The position numbers were made by a program, and so were the translations under genes. A model generated the notes under the pieces. The model was not told the origin of the DNA. It was given only the letters and a program-made list of their open reading frames with translations, and searched no databases. 64,000 nucleotides of DNA, from assembly GCA_900708905.1 (NCBI GenBank), contig CAADRB010000019.1:1057514-1121513 (forward strand), in the 5' to 3' direction. Below are positions 24,501-37,119 of the stretch, one piece after another (position 1 is the stretch's first letter; every line of letters begins with the position of its first letter). This stretch comes from Hymenolepis diminuta. Lineage: Eukaryota > Platyhelminthes > Cestoda > Cyclophyllidea > Hymenolepididae.

Positions 24501-27500
24501 ATAAAATGTTTGTTAATATTCGGTCCATTCGACTATTGCTCCATCCTAAATGAAACATTTCAAGAATAATAGTAGGTTGTTCAAGCGTTACGCTTTCATT
24601 TCACTAAGCAGAAATGTTTTTTTCAAATTTCAATGGTTATTTTAAATGGAAGCCTCTGATTTTAAAATTCTGCACTTGATAGTTTTAAATAAATGCTGAA
24701 AATTTTGTTTTATGATAGCAATTTTGTAACCTTTGTTGAGCTCATGAATTAAATAAACCTTAAAATGTTTTGAAATTCAATTCAATTTCTTTCTTTCTCT
24801 TATTGGCTCATGTAGGGCGTTTTTGACGACTATCAGCAGGAATTTAACTAAATGCAAAAGACTTTACCCTTTATTCGTTACAGTAATTGTTTTGAAACAA
24901 ATGATATCTTTCGATTTGTTAAACTTAAAGGAGAATTAAAAATATGTTCCAAATATTGATTCACTTAATAATAGACGTTTCAAAAGGATATTTAATTAAA
25001 ATCTTTATGTACTTTAACTTTTTAGTATCTCAAATATGTGATGTGAGTGAAAATTTTCATATAAATTACCTAAAATTATCTCATTTAGAAAGAATTTTCC
25101 TTGAGTATTTGTAAAAATATTGCAATTTAAATTCCATTGCAGATGTTTTGCATCATCATATTTTGAAATTAAAATAATCAATTATTTTAAAATACATTGA
25201 ATAATTTATAATTTTTTTCTAACAATTTGTTCTCCTTATTTTAAAATTGATTGTTTTACTTATTTTCTGAAATAAGTTATAGGGACACTTTTTGCTAGGT
25301 TATCTAGATTAATTTATATCATTTCTCATAGCGCATATTTATTATAGTTTAAGCTCTCCTCAAAACAATATGAAACTATGCAAAACTTTTGCCTTTACCT
25401 TGAAGCAATTGAAAAGTAGTGTTTCACTAGGGAAAATCAGCAATTGCTATAAAATCCAAATTTTTGCTTGTAAAGTACATTCTCTCTGGCTCTTTTTTTC
25501 CAAATTATCTAAAATCGAGCAGGCAAACTATAAATTTTAATTAAATAACTATTCTTAGATTAAAATCAACAGTAGTATATTTTTTTAAAGTTCATGCCTC
25601 CTTTTTTGGCCCCTTTAGTCTGAAATTGTGGAAGATAAAATATGAATATTTTGAACTTCGAAATTGTTGCCAGCCTGTCTGGCAGAAAGGTAGATGATAT
25701 TGTTTTATAAATAACATCCTATTTTAGAAGTATTATTACTTTGAAATACTTTTTAGTCTAAAAATTATTTCTTATTCTGCCCGCATTAACTGCACTTATG
25801 GTTGTGGATATCTGTGGAAATTAATTCAGTCATTGCTTGAATTTTAGAGTCGTGCTGATATTGTTCTTTAAATTTAAATGTAGATTTTCTCATTAAATTA
25901 CCTTCTGGCAAGCACCAATAATATACTTTTGAAAGTAAAATTATCAATGTATTCCTCCTGAAATTGGAAAATACACAAGCAGATTTAAATGAATTTCCGA
26001 GGTGTCTTCGAATGATTGCTTGAAGGATGATAAAAAGTATCAATGGACTTGATAACGGCATATTTTTCTTTGAGGCTGCAAATTTTTTAATATTTTTTGG
26101 ATATCTATACTGATGAGTTATTATCTGAAAAGGTGTTTAGTCGTGACCAAAAATAGAGTGTATTTTAAAGACGATTACATAATCTGTGTGCAGGTTTTAA
26201 TATTAAGTCATTATATTATTGACAGAAAAATTACTGCTGACGATGCATTATTTTATAAAAACACGCAACTTAAAATCTTCCTAGCCCCGTACAGGTTGTA
26301 TTATTAAACTTTCTGCCTGTGCAAATTAATAAGCATATATAGAGAGCGGATATTTTGACAAATAACCTAATAGGAAGATTATCTATAATCTAAATTTTCC
26401 ATTAAAATGACAAAAAATAATAAGTAAACTTTGAGGCTGTAAATGAAATATCAAATGTCATTTATAACATTTGGAATGAAGGATAATACCGAGATGGAAG
26501 AAGTAAGGTATGTTTTTGCAGGGAGGCAAGTGATAATTTTGTTGGCAATCCGTAGTCATAGGCTAACTCTTAGGGATAAAATATCCCTTGATTTCTATAG
26601 CATCACGCACTGAACTAAGTCACCCACCATTCTACTCGTCTGGAATAGATGACAAATTATTGATGGTTTCATCATCATGTGTGTTCTATTTTCTCATCTT
26701 TAATCCCTCAAACATCAGCTTAATAAATTTAATCCGGTATGCCAGAGTATTTTATCAAAATTTATCTATGCATATAAGAAATTACAAATTAGGTATAATA
26801 CGATCATTATATAACAAATTCAATAAGTATACTGGATCAAAGCACTTTTGAGACGGAAAATTTGTGAGTAGAAGGCAGCTGTTGGCAAAAATTTGCGATA
26901 AGAATTTATTTATTGTCTAATGTTCAAAGGCGTGAGATTTAATGGATGCTCATGCATTTGCTTCTAAATTAGTTTTATTGTCTAGTTCAACTCCAAGAAA
27001 TTAATAGACGCAGCATTTTCTAGTATACAGAAATGAACGGTTGTCGACCTTACTTCTATCGAAGTTGAAAATGGCTGACGCTACTATAATGTGTATTATT
27101 AAGTAAATAAACCCCATATACTTATAGGCGTGACTCAATTGTATAGAATAAAACCCTTTTGCACATGAAAATATTTTAGATTTAACTTGGGAAAAATTTA
27201 TCAAAATTTGGCGATTGGTATAAATGTTTTAAGTCACGGAAAACAGAACGTTAAAATAATGCTGCATTATCAAGAAAGTAATATAACATACCGCGATTAT
27301 TTTAACATGGGTTTCAGCATTGACAGAAACACGGGTATGATATGGTATTCAGAAATTTTGTAGCTTTAATTTTCCGTAAAAACAGCAAAATCTTAATTCA
27401 ATAATGAAACCACATTTTCAGTACGTAAATAGTGAAGCTAAAATTTTTCCAAATACGTATTTTTCGCAGCTCTTTTGAGCTTAAAAGTGCATTCTTAATG

Positions 27501-27740
27501 AAATTGTTGATCGCGTAACGCTAGCACTCCATAAAAAAGGTATTATTTGTTTCGAAAGCAAAATAAAAATTTATTTGTCAAAAATGTTTGAAATTACAGA
27601 TAGCACTATCACAACCACAGAATCTATCGGACTAGACTGCTTGAACTCTATATTTGTTATCAGCGTGGCATGAATCATTACATATATCAACGATAAGTAC
27701 CTTCTTACTTCACGGCATATACCTCAACCACTCCTTCTGC
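21510..27740. other. AT-rich DNA, no supported gene
   Basis: Several 60-90-codon frames occur (24558-24367 minus, 26061-25786 minus, 26113-26307 plus, 26588-26851 plus), but none has a motif, splice context or composition that separates it from background. A short ATG frame at 26443-26507 ends at AAG|GTATGT but is isolated. Confidence 0.45.
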
Positions 27741-27755
27741 TATTTCCCGAGAGTC

Positions 27756-27918
27756 TATATTTAAAATGGGTTGTTTCGAATTGTGTCAGTCACTTCACAA
27801 GCAGTTAATTCTAGTCAGCTTACAAGTTTTGCTATAAATAGATGGCTCTGGAGGGTAGCAAAAGTGGAAAACATACAAAACCACATCAAAATGCATCAAA
27901 GATAATTGAAAAAACAGG
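27756..27918 (+). promoter_or_regulatory. TATA-initiator core promoter with short first coding exon
   Basis: TATATTTAAAA begins at 27756 and TCAGTC at 27786, with its A at 27788. This 32-base spacing is what arthropod TATA-plus-initiator promoters show. From there a 54-base leader reaches an ATG at 27842 that opens MALEGSKSGKHTKPHQNASK and then IIEKT. The frame meets a possible donor (ACAGG|GTGTGT) at 27919 and otherwise stops soon after (TAA). A short first coding exon followed by an intron is common in arthropod genes. The second exon was not found in the window. The peptide is hydrophilic with no signal sequence and I do not recognise it. Confidence 0.33.
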
Positions 27919-28685
27919 GTGTGTTCTAAAATTATAATAATTTCAAAATGAGCATAATTATTCTATTCGGTAAATTCTTCAACATATCTAGCAAGTAAAA
28001 TATGACAATCGTAATTAAACGAGATATGCAAAAGATTAGGATCGGATAATTTAATTGCTAATGCAGTATGTTGTCCTCAAGTAATATTAAAAAGTGTTTA
28101 TAATTTTCTATAGTTTACTTTCGAATAAAATTTTTATTTATCCATATATGCTAAATGCGGATCATTAAATAGAATGTATCTCTCCATGCAGTTCAGATAA
28201 AGATGTCAAAAGTTCATTATGCGTACTTTAAGCATCCAGTAACTCTTAAGCTATACTCAAGAAGTAGAATTTAAATGCGCTCTTATAAACTATTTCGTAA
28301 CAGAATTCTTGTATCTTTGGGATATTTTTCACCATTTAAAATAGACTTGAGAAGAGTTTAATCAAAATGGTCATGCTTTAATAGCACATAACGGTAGAAG
28401 AGCTTTCTTTAGGTTAAGTGATAAAAAATTTCATTAAGGAGTTTTTAATGGCATAAAAACAAATAAATTAACAATTTTTGCCAGAATACAAAAGGATATG
28501 AAAAAGTAAAGTTGTCTCGGCTGGTCAAATGGAAAAGTAACACTGAGGTGAACGACAGGCAATATTTATTCTGTTTATATGTGTATCTTCGTGTGAATAT
28601 TGCTAAGAAAGCTAAAACCGACCACTTATTGGCAGAATCCGTCCCTCAAAATAATTTTTTCTTTTAAGTGATCTGTGTATTAGAG

Positions 28686-28742
28686 TTAGTGGTGGCTCAG
28701 AGTTCTAGCGTTTGGAGTTGATTCCAGTTTCGAAGTCTTAAA
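28686..28742 (+). repeat. tRNA-like promoter pair, probable SINE head
   Basis: TGGCTCAGAGTTCTAG at 28693-28708 resembles a tRNA box A, and AGTTTCGAAGTC at 28726-28737 resembles a box B at normal spacing. No convincing cloverleaf can be folded, so a tRNA-derived SINE relic is more likely than a tRNA gene. The body and tail of the element were not defined. An A-rich stretch follows. Confidence 0.35.
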
Positions 28743-28744
28743 TA

Positions 28745-31700
28745 AAGAAAAAATGAAGTGACTAGAATTAAGACAAATAATTTGTTGCTTAAGGGAAAAA
28801 GTAGAGCCTAATTTCCTAATGCAAACCTTGTTCATTGGTTAATATTCTGTTAATATATAATTTGACTGTTCGGACGAGGGGTTTTTATAACAGTTTGCAT
28901 TGAATTGAGATTTGCAGTTTTTAATTTTAGGATATTTGAATTAAATTTAGGAAGATTCTTTTTGTTTGAATTCTTCTCTAACCCTCTAATCGAAGAAACC
29001 GAATAAATAACTAAGCGATAATATTAAGCTTAATAGTTTTTTCCTGTTTTCATCTTTTCTCCTGAATTTTTTATATTACATCAAGTATTCTGCGCATCGA
29101 TATCTGTTCATATAAATTGAATTACCCGGAAATATTTCTGCATAATTATTGAAATAGGAATTTTACGGTTTAAAATCATCTCATTATTCTTTTATCAGAG
29201 TCCTTTTTTCATTTATTTGGAAAGTTTGTCCTGGTTAATAAGTACTTATTTTTGAAAAAATTTTCTAAGTCAATCAAGGAATAACGGTGATTGAATTAAC
29301 CTCAAATTATCTTACTCATCTTTCTGACTTTTTATTTATGAAATTTTGACTGGTTTAGTAATTGATCAAGGTCAATTCGCCAATTAAATCTTAGAATTTT
29401 ATGCTTAGCTGTTTTATTATCAGGACTTTAGAGCTTTTCCAGCCGATTGCGACACTTATAATTGATCACTTTCTTCGGACAGTGCGTGGTCAGTAAACTA
29501 TAAAATAACCCATCATTAGTTGAAGAAACAATAAAAGAACTCTAGAACTGTTTAGTTACCGTAAACAACGTGCTCATGATATAGCTCCACTTTGTTTTAT
29601 TCAAGTAAAAATTTAGAAATGTTTTCAAACAAAGCGCATGTATATATGCTTATATAATCTAGTATATATTTTTTGGATTATGAACAACAAAATGTGACGA
29701 TTACATCAAGTCAAATGAGTAATTTGTCTACTGCCTCAAGGTACAGGTACAAAACCACCAGGACAATTTGTTAATATAAACAGAAATATCTCTATCGGTG
29801 ACATTTGCGTAGGACAAGATATGAAATAATGAAAATGTCAATACTATGTTAAGGACTATCTATGAAACCACGTTAATAATATAAAGGGCGGCTTTTTTTA
29901 AAATACCACATTTTCCATATTTCCGCATTTTAAAGGCACTAGATGTCAGATAATTGGATACTGATTTAAAAAAATTAAGCATTTTTTCATTATTCTTATG
30001 TCACTGGTACTAAAAATGATATTCACAACGCAAACATATGGTAGTTATTGAAAATGAATGCCTTTCATCACTAATATAAATCTGGAGATGAGATTTCTGA
30101 TAATCTTTGATAGATGTAAGCTCACAAATAATTAATAATATTTTATTTATCGTAAATTTTATTAATAAAACAACTACTTTTTGGAAGCACTATAACTTAA
30201 ACCGGGGAGTGAACTCAATAAGCCTTCGTAACCATTAATAATGTGTGTTGTTAGGGTTTATTCTTTAAACGTAAGCGGTAATGATTTTTTGGGACAACTT
30301 GGTTTGAAATGGTCATTAAAATTTAACAGATAAAACCGGTGTGATTGTACTGCTTCGTTCAAGAAATCTAACAATTATCCCGATAGCCTTCAAACATTTT
30401 ATCCATTAAACTTCTCTAATATCCATATATTTTAAATTTAGTATTAAAGCTCTGTAACACTATGTCTGAGTTGGATTTTAATAAGGTCAGTAAATAAACA
30501 TTTTAACAATTCAAATTTTATATTTTATACCAACATAAAATTTGTCAAATTTTCATGCTCATGATTTTATTTCTATTTTGAATTTCGGCCTACATATTTC
30601 CCTAATAAATTCAGGAGATAAACGTATCCACTTTATCTTTCAATGGTGGAAATATTTAATAATATTTAATCATTTAATCCCTTAATTGAGGAATAATTAA
30701 AAGTTTTTTTTTATCTCCACAGGCCACAAAGAATTTTTTAGATAAATGAAAATATTTCCAATAATGTATTTGAACATTTTGGTTAGCAAAAGTAAATAAA
30801 ATTTCTTTAATTGTTAATAAATGTGAAAATTTAATCATTTTAAAATAAGGATTCTAACCTGCGATTCAACTTTTTCTCATAATAAACAAATTTATAATTG
30901 TATGGCGTCATAATTCTATGCTTTAATTTTAAATTTAGAAGTTTACTAAATCCCTTGCATTTTTGCCAACTTCCCTGGTTCGGTACTGAAAAAAAGCCTT
31001 TTTCTGATAAAAAGGCATTATAAAGTGCAAGGACAGCGGAAGCAAAGTAAATAATTTCGGATGTGTTAGAAATTACTCAAAGTTTACCTTTTTAATAGAA
31101 AAATTAAAGGTGCAATTGATTCTCAACTTATTGTATGGTGGGATTATTTTTAGATTTGAATAGAAGTTAATAAGTGTCCAGTTCAAACCCAGAAGTAGAG
31201 AAATAGCGCGAGGTAAGGTTTCAAATAGTTAGCAAAATAATGAAATTTGAATGAATAATATACCAAATGTTGGCCCATAATTTGCTCTCTTCCTTAGCCT
31301 TATATACTTCGTTTCACCGTTTTCAATAAATGCAAATTTTTATCAGCGTAAAATTCATTAACTGTCTATTTAACTACATAATTCTATCCAATATTTGCAT
31401 TAAATCTGTTAATGCTGATCGTAGCTATTTTGTGTTTTATTACTAATAATGAAAAGATAATAATGATTATATTAAATATTCGAAAAATATTACCAACTAA
31501 TCACTTAATACTACCATTTTTTGCATGTAAACTGACATACAGTGCTTCATATCACGTTTCTTCTGTGAATTCCTAATATTATGGATAAATAATCGAATGA
31601 TAGGCATAAAAAAATAAAGTAGTTTTGTTCCACCTATATAGTTATTCATTATTCACTGCCAATTAACCAAATAAAAATTTCATAATTACCTGATGTCGAA

Positions 31701-34700
31701 GCTTCTTCTCATATCATTAATCGCAATATTGTAATAAAATTTTATTTTACGGCCAATACTTTGATAATAATTCGTCAAAATGAGATGAGAAAATGCTTTT
31801 CATCATTGGGAAGTAAATATCTCGAAATGCATCCATTATAGAAATGTTTTTATCTCAATAAAGTTTATAATAAAATAAAACGAAATCGAACTATTTTAAT
31901 TCGTTAACAAGTACTTACCTGACGTAAGTTATGACAAAGTACATGAATAGAGACAGAAATAGCATTGATATTTGATTTTATGTTCTTCATATACAAGGGC
32001 AACGAAATATTTATTTAATGGCCTTCAAAACACATTTTAACAAGTGTGTGTTCATATTGTATATAATGGGTAGATCTCCAGTATTAATTCAGTATCACTT
32101 ATCATCTACTTGATAAACTGCAAATGATATGCAATTGACAAAGCTGAGAATTATAGTTATTTCTTTAAAGATCCTAACTTCCTGATTTCAGTGCGTTGAA
32201 GTTAGTTTATAATTGTTATGATCTAACAATCTGGATATGAGTGAAGATACTAATAAATAGAGCTACGTGACCGAAAAGGAAGATAAAATGAGTGAATAAA
32301 AAATTTTAAATATGAAGGACATAATCTCACTCATAAATTTGGAAGCCAAAGTGGATATTTAGATTCTTCCCATTTGAAAATATGAATTACTCAATCCTCC
32401 CGATTTATGATGCGCTGGCTTTTTTATCCGACTATTTTTTACCCTCTTCCTCGTGTTATACCTGGTTATACGCATTTGTTAATATTTTTGTTGAGATTAT
32501 TTCTCGGATAAAAAATTGCAGGAGCTTTTTAACCCATAGACGAAAAGTTTGTTATATAGGCAATACTTATAATTGGAGGATTTAGGTAGAGCAAATCTCT
32601 TCACTTTTCTAAAAGCCTATCAAGGTTACTTAGCTTTCTCAAATAATCCTTTGAGTTTACATTTTTCTAATGATAAAACATGTAAAAATTTTGGCTATTT
32701 AAAATTTTCGCTTATGAAATACCCCTCGCTACTCACATTGGAATCAATTATAAAAATATACCAGGCTCATAAGTTTTGCTCAGACTTTTCGCTTTCAAAT
32801 CCTAAATGTTTTATTCCATTTTGTAGATTGCCATAGGTCGAATTGAATTTTAATTAAATTTCACTTTTCAAAATTATAAATTTTAAAATTTGTTTATGGA
32901 GACTATAGCACTTCAACTTTTTTGCGTGCAAATTGTTTGGCTACTTTAAGTCACGATTTCTAATTTGGTAGTTTATTTAAAAGCAATATTACGAAAATTT
33001 ACCATACATAAAGGCTTTAAAATCGTCTTTTTCTAAAACTCTATTTTAATTCCTTTAATCATGTTGTACATGCTATGTGAAGGTTGGCAAGCAGCAGTAT
33101 TTATTGTAGATTAATATATCTAGATTTACAGAGAAGGCAACCAATTATAAACTCGAAATTTTCCCAACAACAGCGTGGCTGATTGATTACTTCCAGGGGA
33201 ATTCCATGTCTCTTAATATGTTTAATCCAAAATTTAAAATAACGCAAATCTACCCTGTTGGAAAAAATGAGATATCAGCACCCAAATTTTAATCTCTCTT
33301 TCGGTAATCAGCGTTTCTCAATCTATTCCATGCCACTTAATTTTGTCAACACTTCAATATAATTACGTTTTATGCGCATCTAATAATCATGAAGGCATCA
33401 AAATCAGCTAAAATTAATTTCATTTTACAAATTGTGAGGTGTAAAACACGAATAGATTTGTTTATTCAAATGAACTCCAAATTTTAAGTTTAAATTTCAT
33501 CTGCATAAAAAAAGCTTAAAAAATGATGGGAACAAATATTTTCCAGTATTAATAGTTCATATTTTGAGCCAAAGATAAACACTTATTAGACGCATTTTGA
33601 TTGTTTTAAGATTAATTAACGATACCATACACAATTTTTGACCTTATGAATGGCATTCAAAAGTAAAATCCAAGGACGAAACATTACTAAGAGGAAATCC
33701 ACTTATCAACAACCAGTCAGATCAAATTGTTCATAACTGTTATGAACCCCAGTTAATAAATCAGGAAATTTTTACTATTAAAATGAGTTAAATAAAATAA
33801 AATCTGTAATTTTTCAACAGTAAAAATTGATAAAACAAGTTTAATAAATTTTAAGCGAGAGAAATTGAAAATGAAGTGAAAATGAAGTCAAGAAAACAAA
33901 GGGTCTCTCCTAGTTTTCACTTTTGAATTCTAATTGTAAAGTATTCTCTCATCTGGTAGTATTCCTAAATTCAGACCTCATGTTTAATCCAATAGATTGG
34001 AGCAAAGCTCCGTCTGCAATGTTTAATAATCATAGACGGGATTTTTTAATCCCTGCGGTCGATCTTACCATTTTCCCATTATAGTAAGCAGCTCGCATAT
34101 CTTTAAATGGCGGAATCGGGGCAGTAAAAGCCTTTAAATTAGCAAAGCTCGGCTATTCCGACAATTTTTTTTATAATATATTATATTTATTAACCAAAAA
34201 AGTAATAGATTGGACAGTTAAAAAAATTAATTATTTTTTGGATCAAATTAGACTCATATTCAGACTTAATAAATGTGATTTCTCTATATAACAAAAAATA
34301 TGTAATTGCTAATATTATCTGCGAGTGAATTTTGGTCATTTAAATATTTTTTTTCAACCGTCTCTCGACTTAGTAGAAATCTAATTTTTTAAAGACTTTT
34401 AATTATTTTGATGAATAAGATAGATATCTGTCTAATCAACCTTTGCAAATTGGTTTATTTATAATTTTTTAAAAAGGCACCAAAGAAAATAAAACTATAA
34501 TAAAAAATAGTAAAGATGGGTGTAATAACTTATTTCTTAATAACTTGGTATAATAATTTAATAAAACGGGAAAATAAAATGTATTAAAAGATCAAAAATT
34601 TATTAGATTCCAGGTGTAGTAACTTTTATTCAAAGCTTAACAATAGGGATATTTAAGAAAATTTATTGTTCATAATTTGATAATATTATTTCAAACTCTT

Positions 34701-36600
34701 AATCAAATTTTTTAAACCGATGTTAAAATCTTTTTCTTTCAATTCAACAAAGTAACTATTTGGTTATATCTTTTAAACAAAACCCTCACTTTTAATTTCA
34801 GTTTAAATTAAAAATTTATCTATTGAATTCATTAACGTAGATTTTAGTAAAGATAAGTGTAAATTAAAGTTAAAAAATATTTTGGCCTTTAATTTTTGTT
34901 CTATTGAGTTGGAATTTTAGAATATTATTTGTTTTCAGAATTGAACATACTCATTTGTCTATTTCAATCAACTTCATATAGTGGGTTGTTCCGTATTCTA
35001 TTTATTGTTGTCTAGCTACATTAAATGCTACACTTTTAATCCAACGAAACTTGTTTAAATTTTATTATCATCGGAGAAACCTATTTTATATTTGACGATT
35101 TTTGAAGAACGACCATGTCATTTTGAACTAAAAGTTTTAAGTCTTACCTGTAGAAATTACGCCTCTAAGGTGGTCATTAAGTTATTAAACGGATGGCAAT
35201 CAGCGGACTCGTGGGCTGTAATTAGTGTTCAACTATATTTATCAGTAATCCGCTGAGATAATAATAGCTTGCTTTATAAAAGTGTCTTTTTTACCAAAGT
35301 TGTTTCTAGATGAAAACCTTCGATTATTTCCTTTTAATAAACATAAGAAAACTAAAAGCTAAATTTATGTGTGGGTGATAATTTTTCTTACTCTTTTGCA
35401 TATGGGAAATTAGAGTTTTAGTATATAATCTCAGATAGAGAAAAGTTACTATTTCTTTCTTTTGTAAAACCAATCAACCGTTTTCGTGCACCCCTTTTTA
35501 TATCCTATGCGTTATTACGTAAGCCTATGACGCAAACATGTTTCAAAAGAAATAACCGTATATATACAAATGTATACATATATATATGTATATGAAATAA
35601 ATATTTTTGCATAAATTGAAGAATAACTTCAGCCAAATATTATGTAAGCAGGATAACTCAAAAGAATTTGTTAATTTTAATTTTCATCACATTAACAGAA
35701 TTCCACTAACTTGAAGCAGTTTACTTTAAATAATTTTGATTGCTCTACCAATTTGGGAAATTGAAGAAAGTCCAAGCACATAGATAGTTCATAAAACTAT
35801 CGCTTCAATCACGTTTTACAGTAATGTTAACTACTATGATAATCATTAATTTATTAAGGAAAGTTTACTTCATAAACAAATAAAATGCTTAAAAAGACAT
35901 TGAGATGATAGTTAAAAAAACAGGGAAAATTAGGGAAGTAACGGAGAAAGAGTATAAAATTGCGACAAATCAGAAAGCGAGAGGCTAAGTCATTGTGAAT
36001 GCTATTATTAATGAGTTATTTTGGAAAGTACTGGCCCCTCAGTCAGGGGTGCAATAGTACTTCATCTACTTTCCAGAATATGAATTTTTGAATATTTAAC
36101 TCTAAAAGGGATAAAGATATTGGCAACTTTATTTTATTTGAAAAAATTTATCCTACTGTATTTCTTAGTAATATAATTTCTAATTACATTTAAAAGACAG
36201 CTTCATAATTTTGCTTATTTATTATCAATTTAAGCAATTTTAGGTAGATGTGATATGTATGTCTATATTTCTAAGAAGTTGATTTAAACAGACGTACTGT
36301 TCTTCTCTCATCCACTCGGCAGCCCATGTACATTAAGTTTTAACATTTGCTTAGTTCAGGGTCTAAAATATGGCCAATTTGCAAAGTTCAAACCAAGAAG
36401 ACTGCATTTCTGCAACAAATGTTAACAAAACAGGACAAATGTTTCCTTAGCTGTAACTGCAAGTGGCAAAACTAGGCATTAATTTGCGAAGCTAAATTCT
36501 GCAGTAAAGAAAGAGCCTATTTTAGCGTCAAACTTAGCTTCGCTAAGCAGAAAAATATCGTTTGAAAATTCCCTGGTTATAAATAGTGTAAGCTTCAGAG
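28745..36600. other. AT-rich DNA, no supported gene
   Basis: Two adjoining open frames at 32382-32585 and 32573-32836 (plus) are Phe/Ser/Leu-rich with no motif and overlap in different frames, so they are not supported. A TATATA-rich run lies near 35560-35595. Nothing else stands out. Confidence 0.45.
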
Positions 36601-36618
36601 TATAACATTTTAGTTTCA

Positions 36619-37023
36619 TACTTTGCTATTTTGGGAAATCTTATTTCGCGCTTCACGAAAAGTTTTCGCTTCAATGGTGGTGCGTTTGTAAGTGCATTTC
36701 AATCGCACGCGAATCTGTGAGAAGATGATGACACCACCATTTGCGTAGAGTATCATTTTCTTTATTTCAAACCCATTGACTATAACTGGTAAAAACCGAA
36801 AACATTTCTTGTTAGGATTCAACTCTCTAATCATGCCCTCTTTCTCTTCAAACTCCTGTTTAATATTAGTCCAATGTTGGATAATTGCATCAAAATTTTG
36901 AGCAGACCTTCTTTTGGACCTAGCTTCAGCTTCGGAAGTTGTGCGACAAGGTGTCACAGAAAGACCTTTTCTGCCATTTCCTTTACTTTCATTTGTTGTT
37001 TGCCATTCATATATCGTTTCCAT
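36619..37023 (-). CDS. Unrecognised ORF, 134 residues
   Basis: The longest ATG-started frame outside the receptor gene begins METIYEWQTTNESKGNGRKG at 37023 and ends NKISQNSKV. It is charged, with a Lys/Arg-rich patch (EARSKRRSAQ) at about residues 34-43 and a likely helix (IIQHWTNIKQEFEEKEGM). A more beta-like second half follows (FRFLPVIVNGFEIKKMILYA, then QIRVRLKCTYKRTTIEAKTF). No signal peptide, membrane segment or known domain is visible. The frame stays open 42 bases upstream of the ATG, so it could be an internal exon. It is longer than expected by chance in DNA this AT-rich, but an old transposon remnant is equally possible. No neighbouring exon was identified. Confidence 0.3.
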
Positions 37024-37119
37024 TGCAAAGGACAATAGCAAATCCGTAAAGAACAGACCTGCCAAATATTTTTACCAGTTTTGCTCAAGTTTTAATCAAA
37101 GATGCTTTCAATCTTAGAA

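Noticed and set aside
26443..26507. Short ATG frame ending at AAG|GTATGT
   Set aside because: Isolated, with Met-rich low-information peptide and a second AG only seven bases downstream of the donor. Chance is likely.
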